NCBI RefSeq assembly: GCF_900128455.1
Contig: NZ_LT635783.1
Coordinates: 2,505,935-2,569,934 of the forward strand
From: Bacteroides mediterraneensis
GTDB taxonomy: Bacteria; Bacteroidota; Bacteroidia; Bacteroidales; Bacteroidaceae
Reading direction: 5' to 3'
DNA: 64,000 bases
Positions 50,130 to 59,190 of the stretch are shown here, piece after piece. Every line of letters begins with the position of its first letter. Position 1 is the first letter of the stretch. The position numbers and the translations under genes are program-made. Below the pieces are notes generated by a model that was not told the DNA's origin, did no database searches, and worked only from the letters and a program-made list of their open reading frames with translations.

Positions 50130-50944
50130 GTTGTCTCCAATGATTCAAAGATACTAAAATGAAAGCAAATCACAACAGTTCTTGTGGAGATACAAACAGT
50201 TGCCAGTTGTCTCCAATGATTCAAAGATACTAAAATGAAAGCAAATCACAACAACAACGGTTTTGCTAAATGGGGCGGCTTGGTTGTCTCCAATGATTCA
50301 AAGATACTAAAATGAAAGCAAATCACAACCAAATTCATCCTCTTCTAATTTTGTAATAGTTGTCTCCAATGATTCAAAGATACTAAAATGAAAGCAAATC
50401 ACAACACCTGATCCACCATCTTTTCCGACAAATCGGTTGTCTCCAATGATTCAAAGATACTAAAATGAAAGCAAATCACAACCCGAATTGTAATCTGACT
50501 TCAGATAGAATTGTTGTCTCCAATGATTCAAAGATACTAAAATGAAAGCAAATCACAACATTTATCGTTATACACATTCTCCATCTCCCGTTGTCTCCAA
50601 TGATTCAAAGATACTAAAATGAAAGCAAATCACAACTGCGCCGTTCCACTTCCGGCCAGGGAGTTAGTTGTCTCCAATGATTCAAAGATACTAAAATGAA
50701 AGCAAATCACAACAAGTTCCTGAAAGTGCTTTCTTGCCATCTCGTTGTCTCCAATGATTCAAAGATACTAAAATGAAAGCAAATCACAACAAAACAAGAC
50801 AAAGTGATTTCGCGTGATTCGTTGTCTCCAATGATTCAAAGATACTAAAATGAAAGCAAATCACAACGAGATGTTGAACATCTTGCAGACCTGCGAAGTT
50901 GTCTCCAATGATTCAAAGATACTAAAATGGAAACAAAAAATCTA
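50130..50944 (-). CRISPR. CRISPR array, 11 repeats of 47 bp and 10 spacers
   Basis: Repeats begin at 50130, 50206, 50283, 50359, 50436, 50513, 50590, 50667, 50744, 50821 and 50898; spacers are 29 or 30 bp. Ten repeats are identical; the last (50898-50944) is degenerate from its base 33 on. On the minus strand the repeat starts GTTGTGATTTGC and ends GGAGACAAC, and its first 26 bases pair with the tracrRNA, so crRNAs read on the minus strand. A TTG and a TATCTTTG 19 nt apart sit inside each repeat. By eye no spacer matches this window. Confidence 0.95.
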
Positions 50945-50988
50945 CATAAATCTAGGGCTACGTTCCTCTTTCCTCACAAAAACCGCAC

Positions 50989-51029
50989 AAAAAAAGGCCG
51001 CCATCTCCCGAAGGAAATGACAGCCTTTC
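50989..51029 (-). terminator. Terminator of the susCD operon
   Basis: On the minus strand AGGCTGTCAT and ATGGCGGCCT (plus 51017-51026 and 50995-51004) form a stem with one mismatch, followed by seven U (plus 50989-50995). It lies 18 bp after the last gene of the operon. Confidence 0.7.
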
Positions 51030-51046
51030 GTAATCAAAATCTAAAA

Positions 51047-52225
51047 CTAATCAACAAGCGGGAAGACAAAGCCCTTGCCGCCATTATCGTCAAACTTGGC
51101 TCCGGAAGGGAACTTCAGATGCTTGGCATTGTTGCTCCAGTCCCAAAGCATGGTTTCATCGTCTGTAATTTCGCCGGTGTCCTTATCACGCTTCTTACCG
51201 TTCAACGGATAATACAACACCAGATTCTCGTCACTTCCGTCTACCATCTTCCACATGAACTGCTTCAGCTGCTGCGGTGTGCGGGCCGTTTTCCAGAAAC
51301 GTACCTCACGCACCAGCTCATTGGCACCGCCAATCCAGAAACCGACCAGACCGTAAGGACCTGTCCGGATTTCACGCTCTGCCACCAGCTCTCCGTTCAC
51401 ATATACATAGTTCTTTTTTCCGTCGTACACGAACGAAAGCATGTACCATGTGTCGGGCTGTGCCGTAAACACATCGGCAGGCACGTCAATCTGAGAGTTA
51501 CCGGTCTTTATCTGCAACTGGTTCGGACGGATGGTCACGTCGCCGAAACGAGGATAAATCTCGTCAAGAGCTCCGGAACCAGGTACCAGCTTGGTTCCAC
51601 AGATGGAACGGTTATTGTATGCGTAAGCACTACGGTTCACCATCACTTCCATGGTCCACTGGTCTACCTTGAAATCGGCCGGGAACATTTCCTTGTCCTC
51701 GCTACCATAACCGTGCATGCGCAGGCATTTGGTATTGATACGCTGCTCCAGCACAATCAGCGACTCAGCCTCTCCGGAGATGACCGGCACCGTACCGCCA
51801 CTCAGTTTCACGGGCAACGCATAGCTTCCCTGCAAAGAAAACTTCACATTTTTCAGCTTCACAGGCAAGAACTGGGAAGTCTGCTTCGAATCGAACACGA
51901 CTTCCTTGCTCACCTCATACATTTCAGGGGGAAGCATCAGGTAAGTGGTACCGTGCTTCTTGTTATATGCTTCCAGCTGTGAGGCGTTACCGACTTCCAC
52001 CGATACCGTTCTGGAGGTCTGTTCCTGCTGTACCAAGGCTACGGTGATGGACTTCACATCGACTTCCTGTCCTTCTTCCACAAAGACCTGCGACGATTCT
52101 CCGCCTTTGATATAGGCTCCCTGCGATGCCTGGTATTCGCTGGCCGCATCTTTATATAATTCATTCTGGCAGGAGCTGACCAGCAAACTGCCGGCCAAAA
52201 CTCCGAAATACAATATTTTCTTCAT
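51047..52225 (-). CDS. Surface lipoprotein with DUF1735-like and LamG-like domains
   Basis: 392 residues. A lipoprotein signal with lipobox LLVSSC anchors it. The N-terminal part (QVFVEEGQEVDVKSITVALVQQEQTSRTVSVEVGN) is of the BT_3987/DUF1735 type. The C-terminal half is a concanavalin-like (LamG) fold: FKVDQWTMEVMVNRSAYAYN, TWYMLSFVYDGKKNYVYVNGE. It is probably a surface glycan-binding protein of the locus. It starts 10 bp after the GH18 gene on the same strand and closes the operon. Confidence 0.75.
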   Translation of the reverse strand: MKKILYFGVLAGSLLVSSCQNELYKDAASEYQASQGAYIKGGESSQVFVEEGQEVDVKSITVALVQQEQTSRTVSVEVGNASQLEAYNKKHGTTYLMLPPEMYEVSKEVVFDSKQTSQFLPVKLKNVKFSLQGSYALPVKLSGGTVPVISGEAESLIVLEQRINTKCLRMHGYGSEDKEMFPADFKVDQWTMEVMVNRSAYAYNNRSICGTKLVPGSGALDEIYPRFGDVTIRPNQLQIKTGNSQIDVPADVFTAQPDTWYMLSFVYDGKKNYVYVNGELVAEREIRTGPYGLVGFWIGGANELVREVRFWKTARTPQQLKQFMWKMVDGSDENLVLYYPLNGKKRDKDTGEITDDETMLWDWSNNAKHLKFPSGAKFDDNGGKGFVFPLVD

Positions 52226-52235
52226 AATTCAATTT

Positions 52236-53339
52236 TTATTCAAACTTACCCGGATAAACTACATTTCCCAAATACAAGGCTTCCTTCAGCCACTTATAAG
52301 GAGGATCATTGGCAAAATCATATTCCATGTGGTAGGTACCGATTCCTCCGATACGCTTTCCGCCAGGGAGGTCGAGGGTAGCATAGTCAAATATCTGACG
52401 GCCTTCCGGATAGGCATTGATTTCCGGACGGATACTCGTATAACCTGCCACTCCACCGGTCCGCCAGCCTTGTTCAAACTCCACGGTAATGATGGTCTTA
52501 CGTTCCCAGTCCTCCAAATGTGTCTGCCGTATTTTGCTTATCACATATTCCGTACGAGATTCCCAATATGCTTGGTAGATATAGTGATCGATATACTTGG
52601 AAGCTTCCGTAGAAAGTTTCTCCGGCTGCCCGTCCATCACCAGCAATCTTCCGGCAGGACGCAAACGGTCGGAAAGAGTCTTGATGAACACAAACATCTG
52701 GGTATTTCCAGACTTCTCATCAATTCGAACAGAATTAGCCATGTTACCGGAATGGCCATAATTAGGTTCATAGTCAATGTCGAAACCGTCCAGATTATAC
52801 TTCTCGATAGTGTCGCAAATGGCATTGGCGTATGCTTTCACACCTTCCATAAAGTTACCTTTTCCTTTTTCCTGAACCCAATACTGCTGAGGATCCTTTC
52901 CCGGAGGAGTCATCTGGTCACCCAGACTTTGCACAATCCAGCACAGAAGGGCTTTTCCGCCTTTCACTTCCTGGAAGAACTTCAGGTCTTTCTTCTGTTC
53001 TTCCGAAAGATTGCCACGGGTTCCCCACAGGGACACAAAGTCCACACTGTCGGGCAACATTTTCAGGTAGTTCTGTGCATTGCTGCCTCTTCCGGTCCAG
53101 TTTCCGAACCATCCGAATCCTTTCACGTGAGGGGTCTTGCGATATTCCCGGAGTTTGGCAAAATATTCCCGCATGGTAGGTGTCAGGTCGGCTTCCGATT
53201 CTGCTTCCAGCAGCGGTATGTATTTTTCCAGCCCCTGCTGGTTTTCGAATACTTCTCTTTCGGGTATGTTCCAATCGGAGCAACCCACGAACCCTGCCAC
53301 TACCAGCAAGGCTCCGATATATTTCATGATACTTTTCAT
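52236..53339 (-). CDS. GH18-family lipoprotein, endo-beta-N-acetylglucosaminidase-like
   Basis: 367 residues. The lipobox is GFVGC (Cys20). The catalytic motif of family 18 is intact: LDGFDIDYE, with D184, D187, D189 and E191 as the proton donor. MDGQPEKLS and YIYQAYWESRTEY supply the second half of the barrel. In Bacteroides such enzymes in susCD operons cut the chitobiose core of N-glycans (the BT_3984-3987 locus is the model I recall). It sits between susD and the LamG-type lipoprotein. Confidence 0.8.
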   Translation of the reverse strand: MKSIMKYIGALLVVAGFVGCSDWNIPEREVFENQQGLEKYIPLLEAESEADLTPTMREYFAKLREYRKTPHVKGFGWFGNWTGRGSNAQNYLKMLPDSVDFVSLWGTRGNLSEEQKKDLKFFQEVKGGKALLCWIVQSLGDQMTPPGKDPQQYWVQEKGKGNFMEGVKAYANAICDTIEKYNLDGFDIDYEPNYGHSGNMANSVRIDEKSGNTQMFVFIKTLSDRLRPAGRLLVMDGQPEKLSTEASKYIDHYIYQAYWESRTEYVISKIRQTHLEDWERKTIITVEFEQGWRTGGVAGYTSIRPEINAYPEGRQIFDYATLDLPGGKRIGGIGTYHMEYDFANDPPYKWLKEALYLGNVVYPGKFE

Positions 53340-53375
53340 CTCTTGGTGTGTTTAAACATTTTAGCAGATTAATCT

Positions 53376-54986
53376 TTATTTCGGTTGTTTAGGACGGTTG
53401 TCGCGCACCCACCACAGTTTGGTCGCTCCCTGGTCGTCTCCACCCAACAGGGTAGGCACCTCCGACATGTTGGGGTTCGTACCGTATTCTGCCGGAGCAA
53501 AGCGGAAACGTTCGGGTGTCAAGGCATCTTCCGGAGCACCGATACTTGCATAGGCTTTGTCATGAGCAGGCTTGAGCAGGTAAGGATAACCCGTACGGCG
53601 GTATTCTGTCCATGCTTCCACGGCATTAGGATAAAGTGCCAGGTACTTCTGTGTGATAATTTTCTGTAACTTCACTTCTTCCGTGTCCTTATCGTTCCAT
53701 TTCGGAGAAACATTTCCTGTGGAAAGTACACAAGCATACTGGTAATTGTAACGCAAAGAATAAGCTCTGATATCTAAAGGAAGTTCCGTACTTTGCAAAT
53801 AAGCAGCAACCCCGCTCACTCCATTTTCTTCAAACGATTTCGTCACACCTTCTTCGTACAATTCCCTCGGATTACCACTTGTAAGTTGATAAAGCGCTGC
53901 TTCCGCTTTCAGGAAAGAAACTTCCGATGCACGTAACCAGAACAAAGGAGAGGCCGCACTTACCTTGGGCTTAGAGGCCCCTGCTTTAGCTCGCTCATTC
54001 AACGGATTGTTGTTTGTAGGAGGAAGAGCAACAAAACTGTTACCTGAAACAGCCACAAAATTAGCTGTCAGACGCGGATCATCATATCCCTGCATGTAAG
54101 CCCAGATAGTGGCTCCCATACGACATTCTCCGTAATCTTCCACCGTAGGCAGCATGGAGTTCATCAGCGGCAGTTTGTCGGTGCTCTGAATCTTGGCTTC
54201 CTGTGCCATGTTCTCGATGACACCTCCATGTGAAGGATCCAAAGCATACGTCACATATTCCTTTGCCAGTTCCATGTCCTTGAAGTGGACACGTACCGCC
54301 ATACGCAGCATCAGTGAATTGGCCAGACGGGTCCAGTTCTGCGGATTACCGTCATAAATCACGTCATAAGAGGAAAGAACCTTTGTAGCCGTACCTCCCA
54401 ACACTTGAGAAGCCTCTTTCAGGTCGGCCAGCATGGCCTTGTACACTTTATCCTGAGCGTCCAGCTTGGGGGCAATGTCACCGTTGCCGGCATTGGTATA
54501 CACAATCGGTCCGAACACGTCGGTGGCACGGAGCCACCCCATCACCTTGACGATATTGGCCACGGCCTGCACTTCCTTGTCGGCCGGCTCTTCGGACTCC
54601 TTCGTATGCTTGTAAATATCGTTCCACGCACGGAACAGCTTCGAATAGAAATTCTGGTAGGCGTAACTCATACGGCCATCCGTAAAATTCCAGGTCGACT
54701 CCGTGTTGAAGTTCCAGTTGTTGTTCATACCCCAATAGCCGATGTAGTTTCCAGCCGACATGATATCCGTGTTGGCCAGGTCGTTACCCGGTCCGGTCGA
54801 TTCCGTAGGAGAACCGATGGGAATCACCAGTTTCTGCATATCCAGGAAAGGGGCTCCATACAGCAGTCCGCCCTGTTTCATTTCTTCTTCTGTCACCCCG
54901 TAGATATTCGTATTGATCTTCTCATAATTGCAAGAAGCCAGTGCCAATACAGATAATGCGGGTATCAAATATTTTCTTATCTTCAT
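53376..54986 (-). CDS. SusD-like nutrient-binding outer-membrane lipoprotein
   Basis: 536 residues with a lipobox VLALASC at about residue 19. The TPR-rich SusD fold is seen in SYAYQNFYSKLFRAWNDIYKH, ATDVFGPIVYTNAGNG, NSLMLRMAVRVHFKD and LFWLRASEVSFLKAEAALY. SusD proteins lid the SusC channel and bind oligosaccharides. It starts 24 bp after susC on the same strand. The partner order susC-susD-GH18-LamG supports uptake of an N-glycan-like substrate. Confidence 0.85.
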   Translation of the reverse strand: MKIRKYLIPALSVLALASCNYEKINTNIYGVTEEEMKQGGLLYGAPFLDMQKLVIPIGSPTESTGPGNDLANTDIMSAGNYIGYWGMNNNWNFNTESTWNFTDGRMSYAYQNFYSKLFRAWNDIYKHTKESEEPADKEVQAVANIVKVMGWLRATDVFGPIVYTNAGNGDIAPKLDAQDKVYKAMLADLKEASQVLGGTATKVLSSYDVIYDGNPQNWTRLANSLMLRMAVRVHFKDMELAKEYVTYALDPSHGGVIENMAQEAKIQSTDKLPLMNSMLPTVEDYGECRMGATIWAYMQGYDDPRLTANFVAVSGNSFVALPPTNNNPLNERAKAGASKPKVSAASPLFWLRASEVSFLKAEAALYQLTSGNPRELYEEGVTKSFEENGVSGVAAYLQSTELPLDIRAYSLRYNYQYACVLSTGNVSPKWNDKDTEEVKLQKIITQKYLALYPNAVEAWTEYRRTGYPYLLKPAHDKAYASIGAPEDALTPERFRFAPAEYGTNPNMSEVPTLLGGDDQGATKLWWVRDNRPKQPK

Positions 54987-55010
54987 ATTGTTTCGGTTTT
55001 TCTTGAGTTG

Positions 55011-58000
55011 TTAGAATCCAAATTTAAGGCTCACTCCATAAGTCCGCTGGCTGGGCAGCATGAAATAGTCATATCCCTGTCCGAACGTACCGGTCGAAGC
55101 CGTCAGTTCCGGGTCGAATGGAGCTTTGTTGTAAATCATCCAAAGGTTCGTACCGTAAACGGAAAGGCTGACATTGTGGAACGAGGTGCCCTTGAACCAG
55201 GAATTGGGGAACGTGTAGCCCAGACTGGCTTCCTGAAGACGGACATTCGTTGCCGAATACACATTGTAGGCATCCAGATTGACGATGGATTCGTAATAAT
55301 CCTTTGGCCGTACCGGGACGTTGCCCACCATCACCTGTCCGGCATCACGGGCATCTGCCGAAGCCTGCGATACACCAAACTGGTCGAGCACGGCCTGTGT
55401 CTTCGAAATGACGATACCACCCAGACGGGCTGTCACCAGGAAGTTCAGGTTGAAGCCCTTGTAAGAGAAGCCGTTTCTCCAGCCCAGGTTCCACTTGGCG
55501 TTGACGCTTCCCAGCTTGTAAGGCTCGGTCGATTCGGTGGTAATGGTCTGTCCTTCGTTATACACGATATAACCGTCCTGGTCGCGTTTCAGGCGTTCTT
55601 CGGCATAGATGGTACCGATTTCTCCTCCTTCGCGCAGGCGGAAACGTCCCACCTTGATGTCGCTCAGGTCAAGGGTTTCTCCGGTCACCGGATTCTTCAC
55701 GTCCGAAGCCAGCTCGATAATCTTGTTGCGGTTGGCCGTGGCCGTCAGCGAGGTGCTGTAAGAGAAGTCACCGAATGTCTGGTCGTAACCCAAAGTCAGC
55801 TCGATACCACGGTTTTCCACGTTACCGGCCTGTACGAACATGTAGTCATAACCCGAAGTTTCCGACAGTTTGGCCTGCAACAGCTGGTCGTAGGTGTTCG
55901 ACTTATACAAGGTCACTCCCAACGAAACAGTGTTGTTCAACCACTTGGAGTCGATACCGATTTCATACGAGCGGGTTCTTTCGGGTTTCAGCTCCGGAAG
56001 CGGATAGTATTTGAACGGTTTGATAACCCCTCCTTCAATGGAGTGCGTAATCGTACCGGGAGTCAGTCCGGTATACGGAATCGGTGAACCTACTTCAGTA
56101 TAAGAAGCGCGTACCTTCAGGAAGCCCAGCACCGGAGAAATGGACTGGCGCAGGTTGTCCGACAACAAGTCCGTCACAATGGCCGACAGACCGACTGACG
56201 GATAGAAAATCCATGGCGACTTGCTGTTGACCAGCTGCGAAGGTTTGTCGGCACGTCCTGTCAGCGTGAGGTACACTGCCGATTTCCAGGAGATTTCTGC
56301 CGAACCGAACACACCGATGTTCATCTTCCGGCTGTCTCCTCCCGTCTGTGAAGGCACTCCGGTAGAAGGGTCGATGTTGTCGTAAGCAAACTTGTTGGGG
56401 ATGAGCAGCAGCTGTCCGCCGTAGCCTCTTCCCTTCGTATCATATTCCTCATAAGAAGCACCCACGTTGACGTTGGCAAAGAAATCGTTGGCAAAAGGCT
56501 TGGACAAATTGGCCATCACGTCGGCATACTTCTGACGGAAAGTTTCATTGGAATAGATATAACGTCCCAAAGGTTTGGCAAACGTACCGTGAGTAGAAGC
56601 GTAACGCTTGTCCTCTCTTTCGGTATAGGTGTTGTCCAGACGACCGCGGGCAGTCACGTTCAGGTAATCCGTAATGTCGTATTTCAATGAAGCATAGAGC
56701 ATGTAGCGGTCTTTCACTTCCGGACGGATGTTACGGTAAGCCACCCAGTAGGGATTCTGTACCGCCATACCGAAATCGCCCGGTGCCCACGACTGCACGT
56801 TGTAGCCCAACTCCGCATCGTAGCGTTCAAAATATTTCTCCTTGCTGAAATCCTCTCCGCGCGGATACAGATACGCACCCAGAATCGGGTTGAAATAAGT
56901 ACCGTAAGACAGCATGTTGTTGGCGTATTCACGCACATAGCTGGCAGACACGTCCATGGTCAGCTTGTCGTTAAAGAACTTGGTGGTGTTCCGCACCATG
57001 GCATTGTAACGATGGTATTTGTTGTTCGGCACAATGCCCTTCGCATTGACCGCCGAGCCCGACACATAGGTCTGGTTCTTGTCGTTGCCCACCGACAGGT
57101 TGAACGAGTTGGTAAAGGTGGTTCCTGTATTGAAGAAATCGGCCGGATTGTAAGAAGAAGGCATCGCCAGTTTCTCACCCCAGGAAGCGGCCTCCCCGCT
57201 CACATTACCATACGTATTCTGGAATTTCGGCAGCACAAAGGCTTTCGAAAACTCTGCCGAAGAAGACACATTGACATTCACTTTGCCGGCGGCTCCTTTC
57301 TTGGTGGTAATCAGAATGACTCCATTGGCCGCACTGGCTCCGTAGAGGGCGGCAGCCGAAGGACCGGTCAGCACCGACAGGCTCTCAATGTCTTCGGGGT
57401 TGAAGCTGGCAATACCTTCACCCGACGTACGTCCCGAGCCGAAACCTGTTCCGTCGCCCGAGCGGTCGGCCTGGTTGCCCATCGGCACACCGTCTATCAC
57501 ATACAACACATTGTTGTCTCCGCTGATGGACTTGTTACCACGCATCACCACGCGCGTGCCTCCACCTACTCCCGAAGCACTGCGCTGGATATTCACACCA
57601 GCCACCTTTCCGTTCAGGCTGTTCACGAAGTTAGCATCTTTCACCTTTGTCAGTACGTCGTTTTTCACTTCCTGTACGTTATAGCTCAAGGCTTTCTGGG
57701 AACGCTTGATACCCAAAGCAGTCACTACGACCTCATCCAGCAGTTCCGAATCTTCTTTCATCACCAGCACACCCAGTGCCTCCTTCGATGAAACCGTCAG
57801 ACTCTTATAACCTACGTAGGAAATTTCCAAAGTGGAACCTTCTGTGACCGACAACACGAAATTTCCGTCAATATCGGTAATCGTACCGTTGCTGGTCGCT
57901 TTTTCCAGCACGCTCACCCCCACCAGAGGTTCTCCATTCGCGTCTACAACGGTTCCACTGACTGTGATTTTGTTTGTTTGTGCCGTTACTTGCACGGAAG

Positions 58001-58097
58001 GCTCACCGGCCCCTCTCGGCAAACTGGCGTACGCTGCATTTCCTCCCTGACTAAGCAGCAACAGGAATAGCAGTTGAGTAGCTCTTTCTATTTTCAT
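55011..58097 (-). CDS. SusC-like TonB-dependent outer-membrane transporter
   Basis: 1028 residues. After a signal peptide come a carboxypeptidase-like domain (KITVSGTVVDANGEPLVGVSVLEK), the SusC-specific plug (VTALGIKRSQKALSYNVQEV, GNNKSISGDNNVLYVIDGVP-type) and a 22-strand barrel ending SQRTYGVSLKFGF with a terminal Phe. It imports oligosaccharides with SusD using TonB energy. No separate signal domain (STN) is seen. It is the first gene of the operon, behind a long leader. Confidence 0.9.
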   Translation of the reverse strand: MKIERATQLLFLLLLSQGGNAAYASLPRGAGEPSVQVTAQTNKITVSGTVVDANGEPLVGVSVLEKATSNGTITDIDGNFVLSVTEGSTLEISYVGYKSLTVSSKEALGVLVMKEDSELLDEVVVTALGIKRSQKALSYNVQEVKNDVLTKVKDANFVNSLNGKVAGVNIQRSASGVGGGTRVVMRGNKSISGDNNVLYVIDGVPMGNQADRSGDGTGFGSGRTSGEGIASFNPEDIESLSVLTGPSAAALYGASAANGVILITTKKGAAGKVNVNVSSSAEFSKAFVLPKFQNTYGNVSGEAASWGEKLAMPSSYNPADFFNTGTTFTNSFNLSVGNDKNQTYVSGSAVNAKGIVPNNKYHRYNAMVRNTTKFFNDKLTMDVSASYVREYANNMLSYGTYFNPILGAYLYPRGEDFSKEKYFERYDAELGYNVQSWAPGDFGMAVQNPYWVAYRNIRPEVKDRYMLYASLKYDITDYLNVTARGRLDNTYTEREDKRYASTHGTFAKPLGRYIYSNETFRQKYADVMANLSKPFANDFFANVNVGASYEEYDTKGRGYGGQLLLIPNKFAYDNIDPSTGVPSQTGGDSRKMNIGVFGSAEISWKSAVYLTLTGRADKPSQLVNSKSPWIFYPSVGLSAIVTDLLSDNLRQSISPVLGFLKVRASYTEVGSPIPYTGLTPGTITHSIEGGVIKPFKYYPLPELKPERTRSYEIGIDSKWLNNTVSLGVTLYKSNTYDQLLQAKLSETSGYDYMFVQAGNVENRGIELTLGYDQTFGDFSYSTSLTATANRNKIIELASDVKNPVTGETLDLSDIKVGRFRLREGGEIGTIYAEERLKRDQDGYIVYNEGQTITTESTEPYKLGSVNAKWNLGWRNGFSYKGFNLNFLVTARLGGIVISKTQAVLDQFGVSQASADARDAGQVMVGNVPVRPKDYYESIVNLDAYNVYSATNVRLQEASLGYTFPNSWFKGTSFHNVSLSVYGTNLWMIYNKAPFDPELTASTGTFGQGYDYFMLPSQRTYGVSLKFGF

Positions 58098-58463
58098 AGA
58101 TGATTTAAGAATTGGTTGGACAATTAAATAGTTATCACATTTTTAGGGTTCACAACAGCCGACAAGGCACATCATCCCCAGGCAGGACAACGTCGCATTG
58201 GCCAGCAATCAAGAACCGGTTAAAATTCTAGTTTGTTTTTGCTACAAAACGGGTGTGAAAAGTCTGTACAGGTACTTCCTTCTACTGCAGGAACAGTATC
58301 AGTCTGCATCTGTCATCTTTGCACTCTTTCTCTACCTTTTTTAAAATAATTTGGAATACAGGCTTATTCCAATATAGCCTTCGATATGATTTTTCTCAAT
58401 AGTTTAGCTTAAGCTCGTCAGGTTTGTGTCTTCAAAAATAAAATTTCCAGTTTTATCGGGCTG

Positions 58464-58493
58464 CAAAGATATGCATTTTTTATAAACTACAAA
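58464..58493 (-). promoter_or_regulatory. Probable promoter of the susC operon
   Basis: On the minus strand TTTG (plus 58490-58493), an 18-nt spacer and TATCTTTG (plus 58464-58471). The start point would leave a leader of about 360 nt (58098-58458) before susC; nothing else is recognised in that leader. Confidence 0.55.
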
Positions 58494-58624
58494 CATTTGG
58501 GCTAGAATTTTTCTTAAGTCATTTTCTTTAAAGGCAGTCAGGCAGGCCGACCAAGCCGAAAGCAGCCGAGTGTTCCTCCCTATTCTCATGCTTTTAGGTG
58601 ACTAAGGCTTTAAGGTGACTTGCT

Positions 58625-58676
58625 AAAAAAGAAAAGAGGAAACCAATGGCATTTCACCGTTTGATTTCCTCTTTTC
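58625..58676 (-). terminator. Terminator of the tRNA-Arg pair
   Basis: AAAAGAGGAAA (58632-58642) and TTTCCTCTTTT (58665-58675) are a perfect 11-bp inverted repeat, with a U-run on the minus strand (plus 58625-58630). It follows the tRNAs on the minus strand. Confidence 0.75.
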
Positions 58677-58678
58677 TG

Positions 58679-58752
<74 letters not shown>

Positions 58753-58779
58753 ATCCTTACTAATTATGCTACATTCAAG

Positions 58780-58853
<74 letters not shown>

Positions 58854-58869
58854 ATCCTTAATTGCGGCG

Positions 58870-58901
58870 CAAAGGTATGCTTTTATTTTGAATTATACAA
58901 A
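58870..58901 (-). promoter_or_regulatory. Promoter of the tRNA-Arg pair
   Basis: On the minus strand TTTG (plus 58898-58901), a 20-nt spacer and TACCTTTG (plus 58870-58877), 16 bp before the tRNA. Confidence 0.75.
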
Positions 58902-58962
58902 TTATTCCGGCGTTTTATCTAAAAAACGTTGGTACATTAAGAAGAAAAAGCCCTGAAGTGTT

Positions 58963-59050
58963 CTACGTTTCCCGCGCGCAGGACGTACGTTTCCCGATGC
59001 GGAGCCGTACATTTTCCATACGGGAAACCTACGTTTTCGCCGTGGGAAAC
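58963..59050. repeat. Four tandem 22-bp dyad repeats
   Basis: Four units start at 58963, 58985, 59007 and 59029, each exactly 22 bp and beginning TACGTTTC or TACATTTT. Units 1-2 carry GTTTCCC in the first half; units 3-4 carry GGGAAAC in the second, so the whole block has dyad character. The rest of 58902-59150 holds no gene that I can support. Confidence 0.65.
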
Positions 59051-59152
59051 ATAAAGAGGAACAAGCGGTTTCCGGCTTATCGTCCTTGTCTTCCCTCCTC
59101 TTCCTCTGAATAGTTATCGAGCATTTTCTGTGGTTTTTCCACGAAAATTCCG

Positions 59153-59160
59153 TAAGTTTG
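59153..59160 (+). promoter_or_regulatory. -7 box of the AddA-like gene
   Basis: TAAGTTTG at 59153-59160, 30 bp before the ATG at 59191. No convincing TTTG is found at the -33 position. Confidence 0.45.
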
Positions 59161-59190
59161 TCTGACAAAAACTTAAAAACCACATCACAC

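Noticed and set aside
50927-58050. Long plus-strand ORFs opposite the susCD operon (for example 52329-53372 and 55008-56087)
   Set aside because: They are antisense to strongly supported genes and their translations have no domain character; the GC-rich codon pattern of the sense genes opens these frames.
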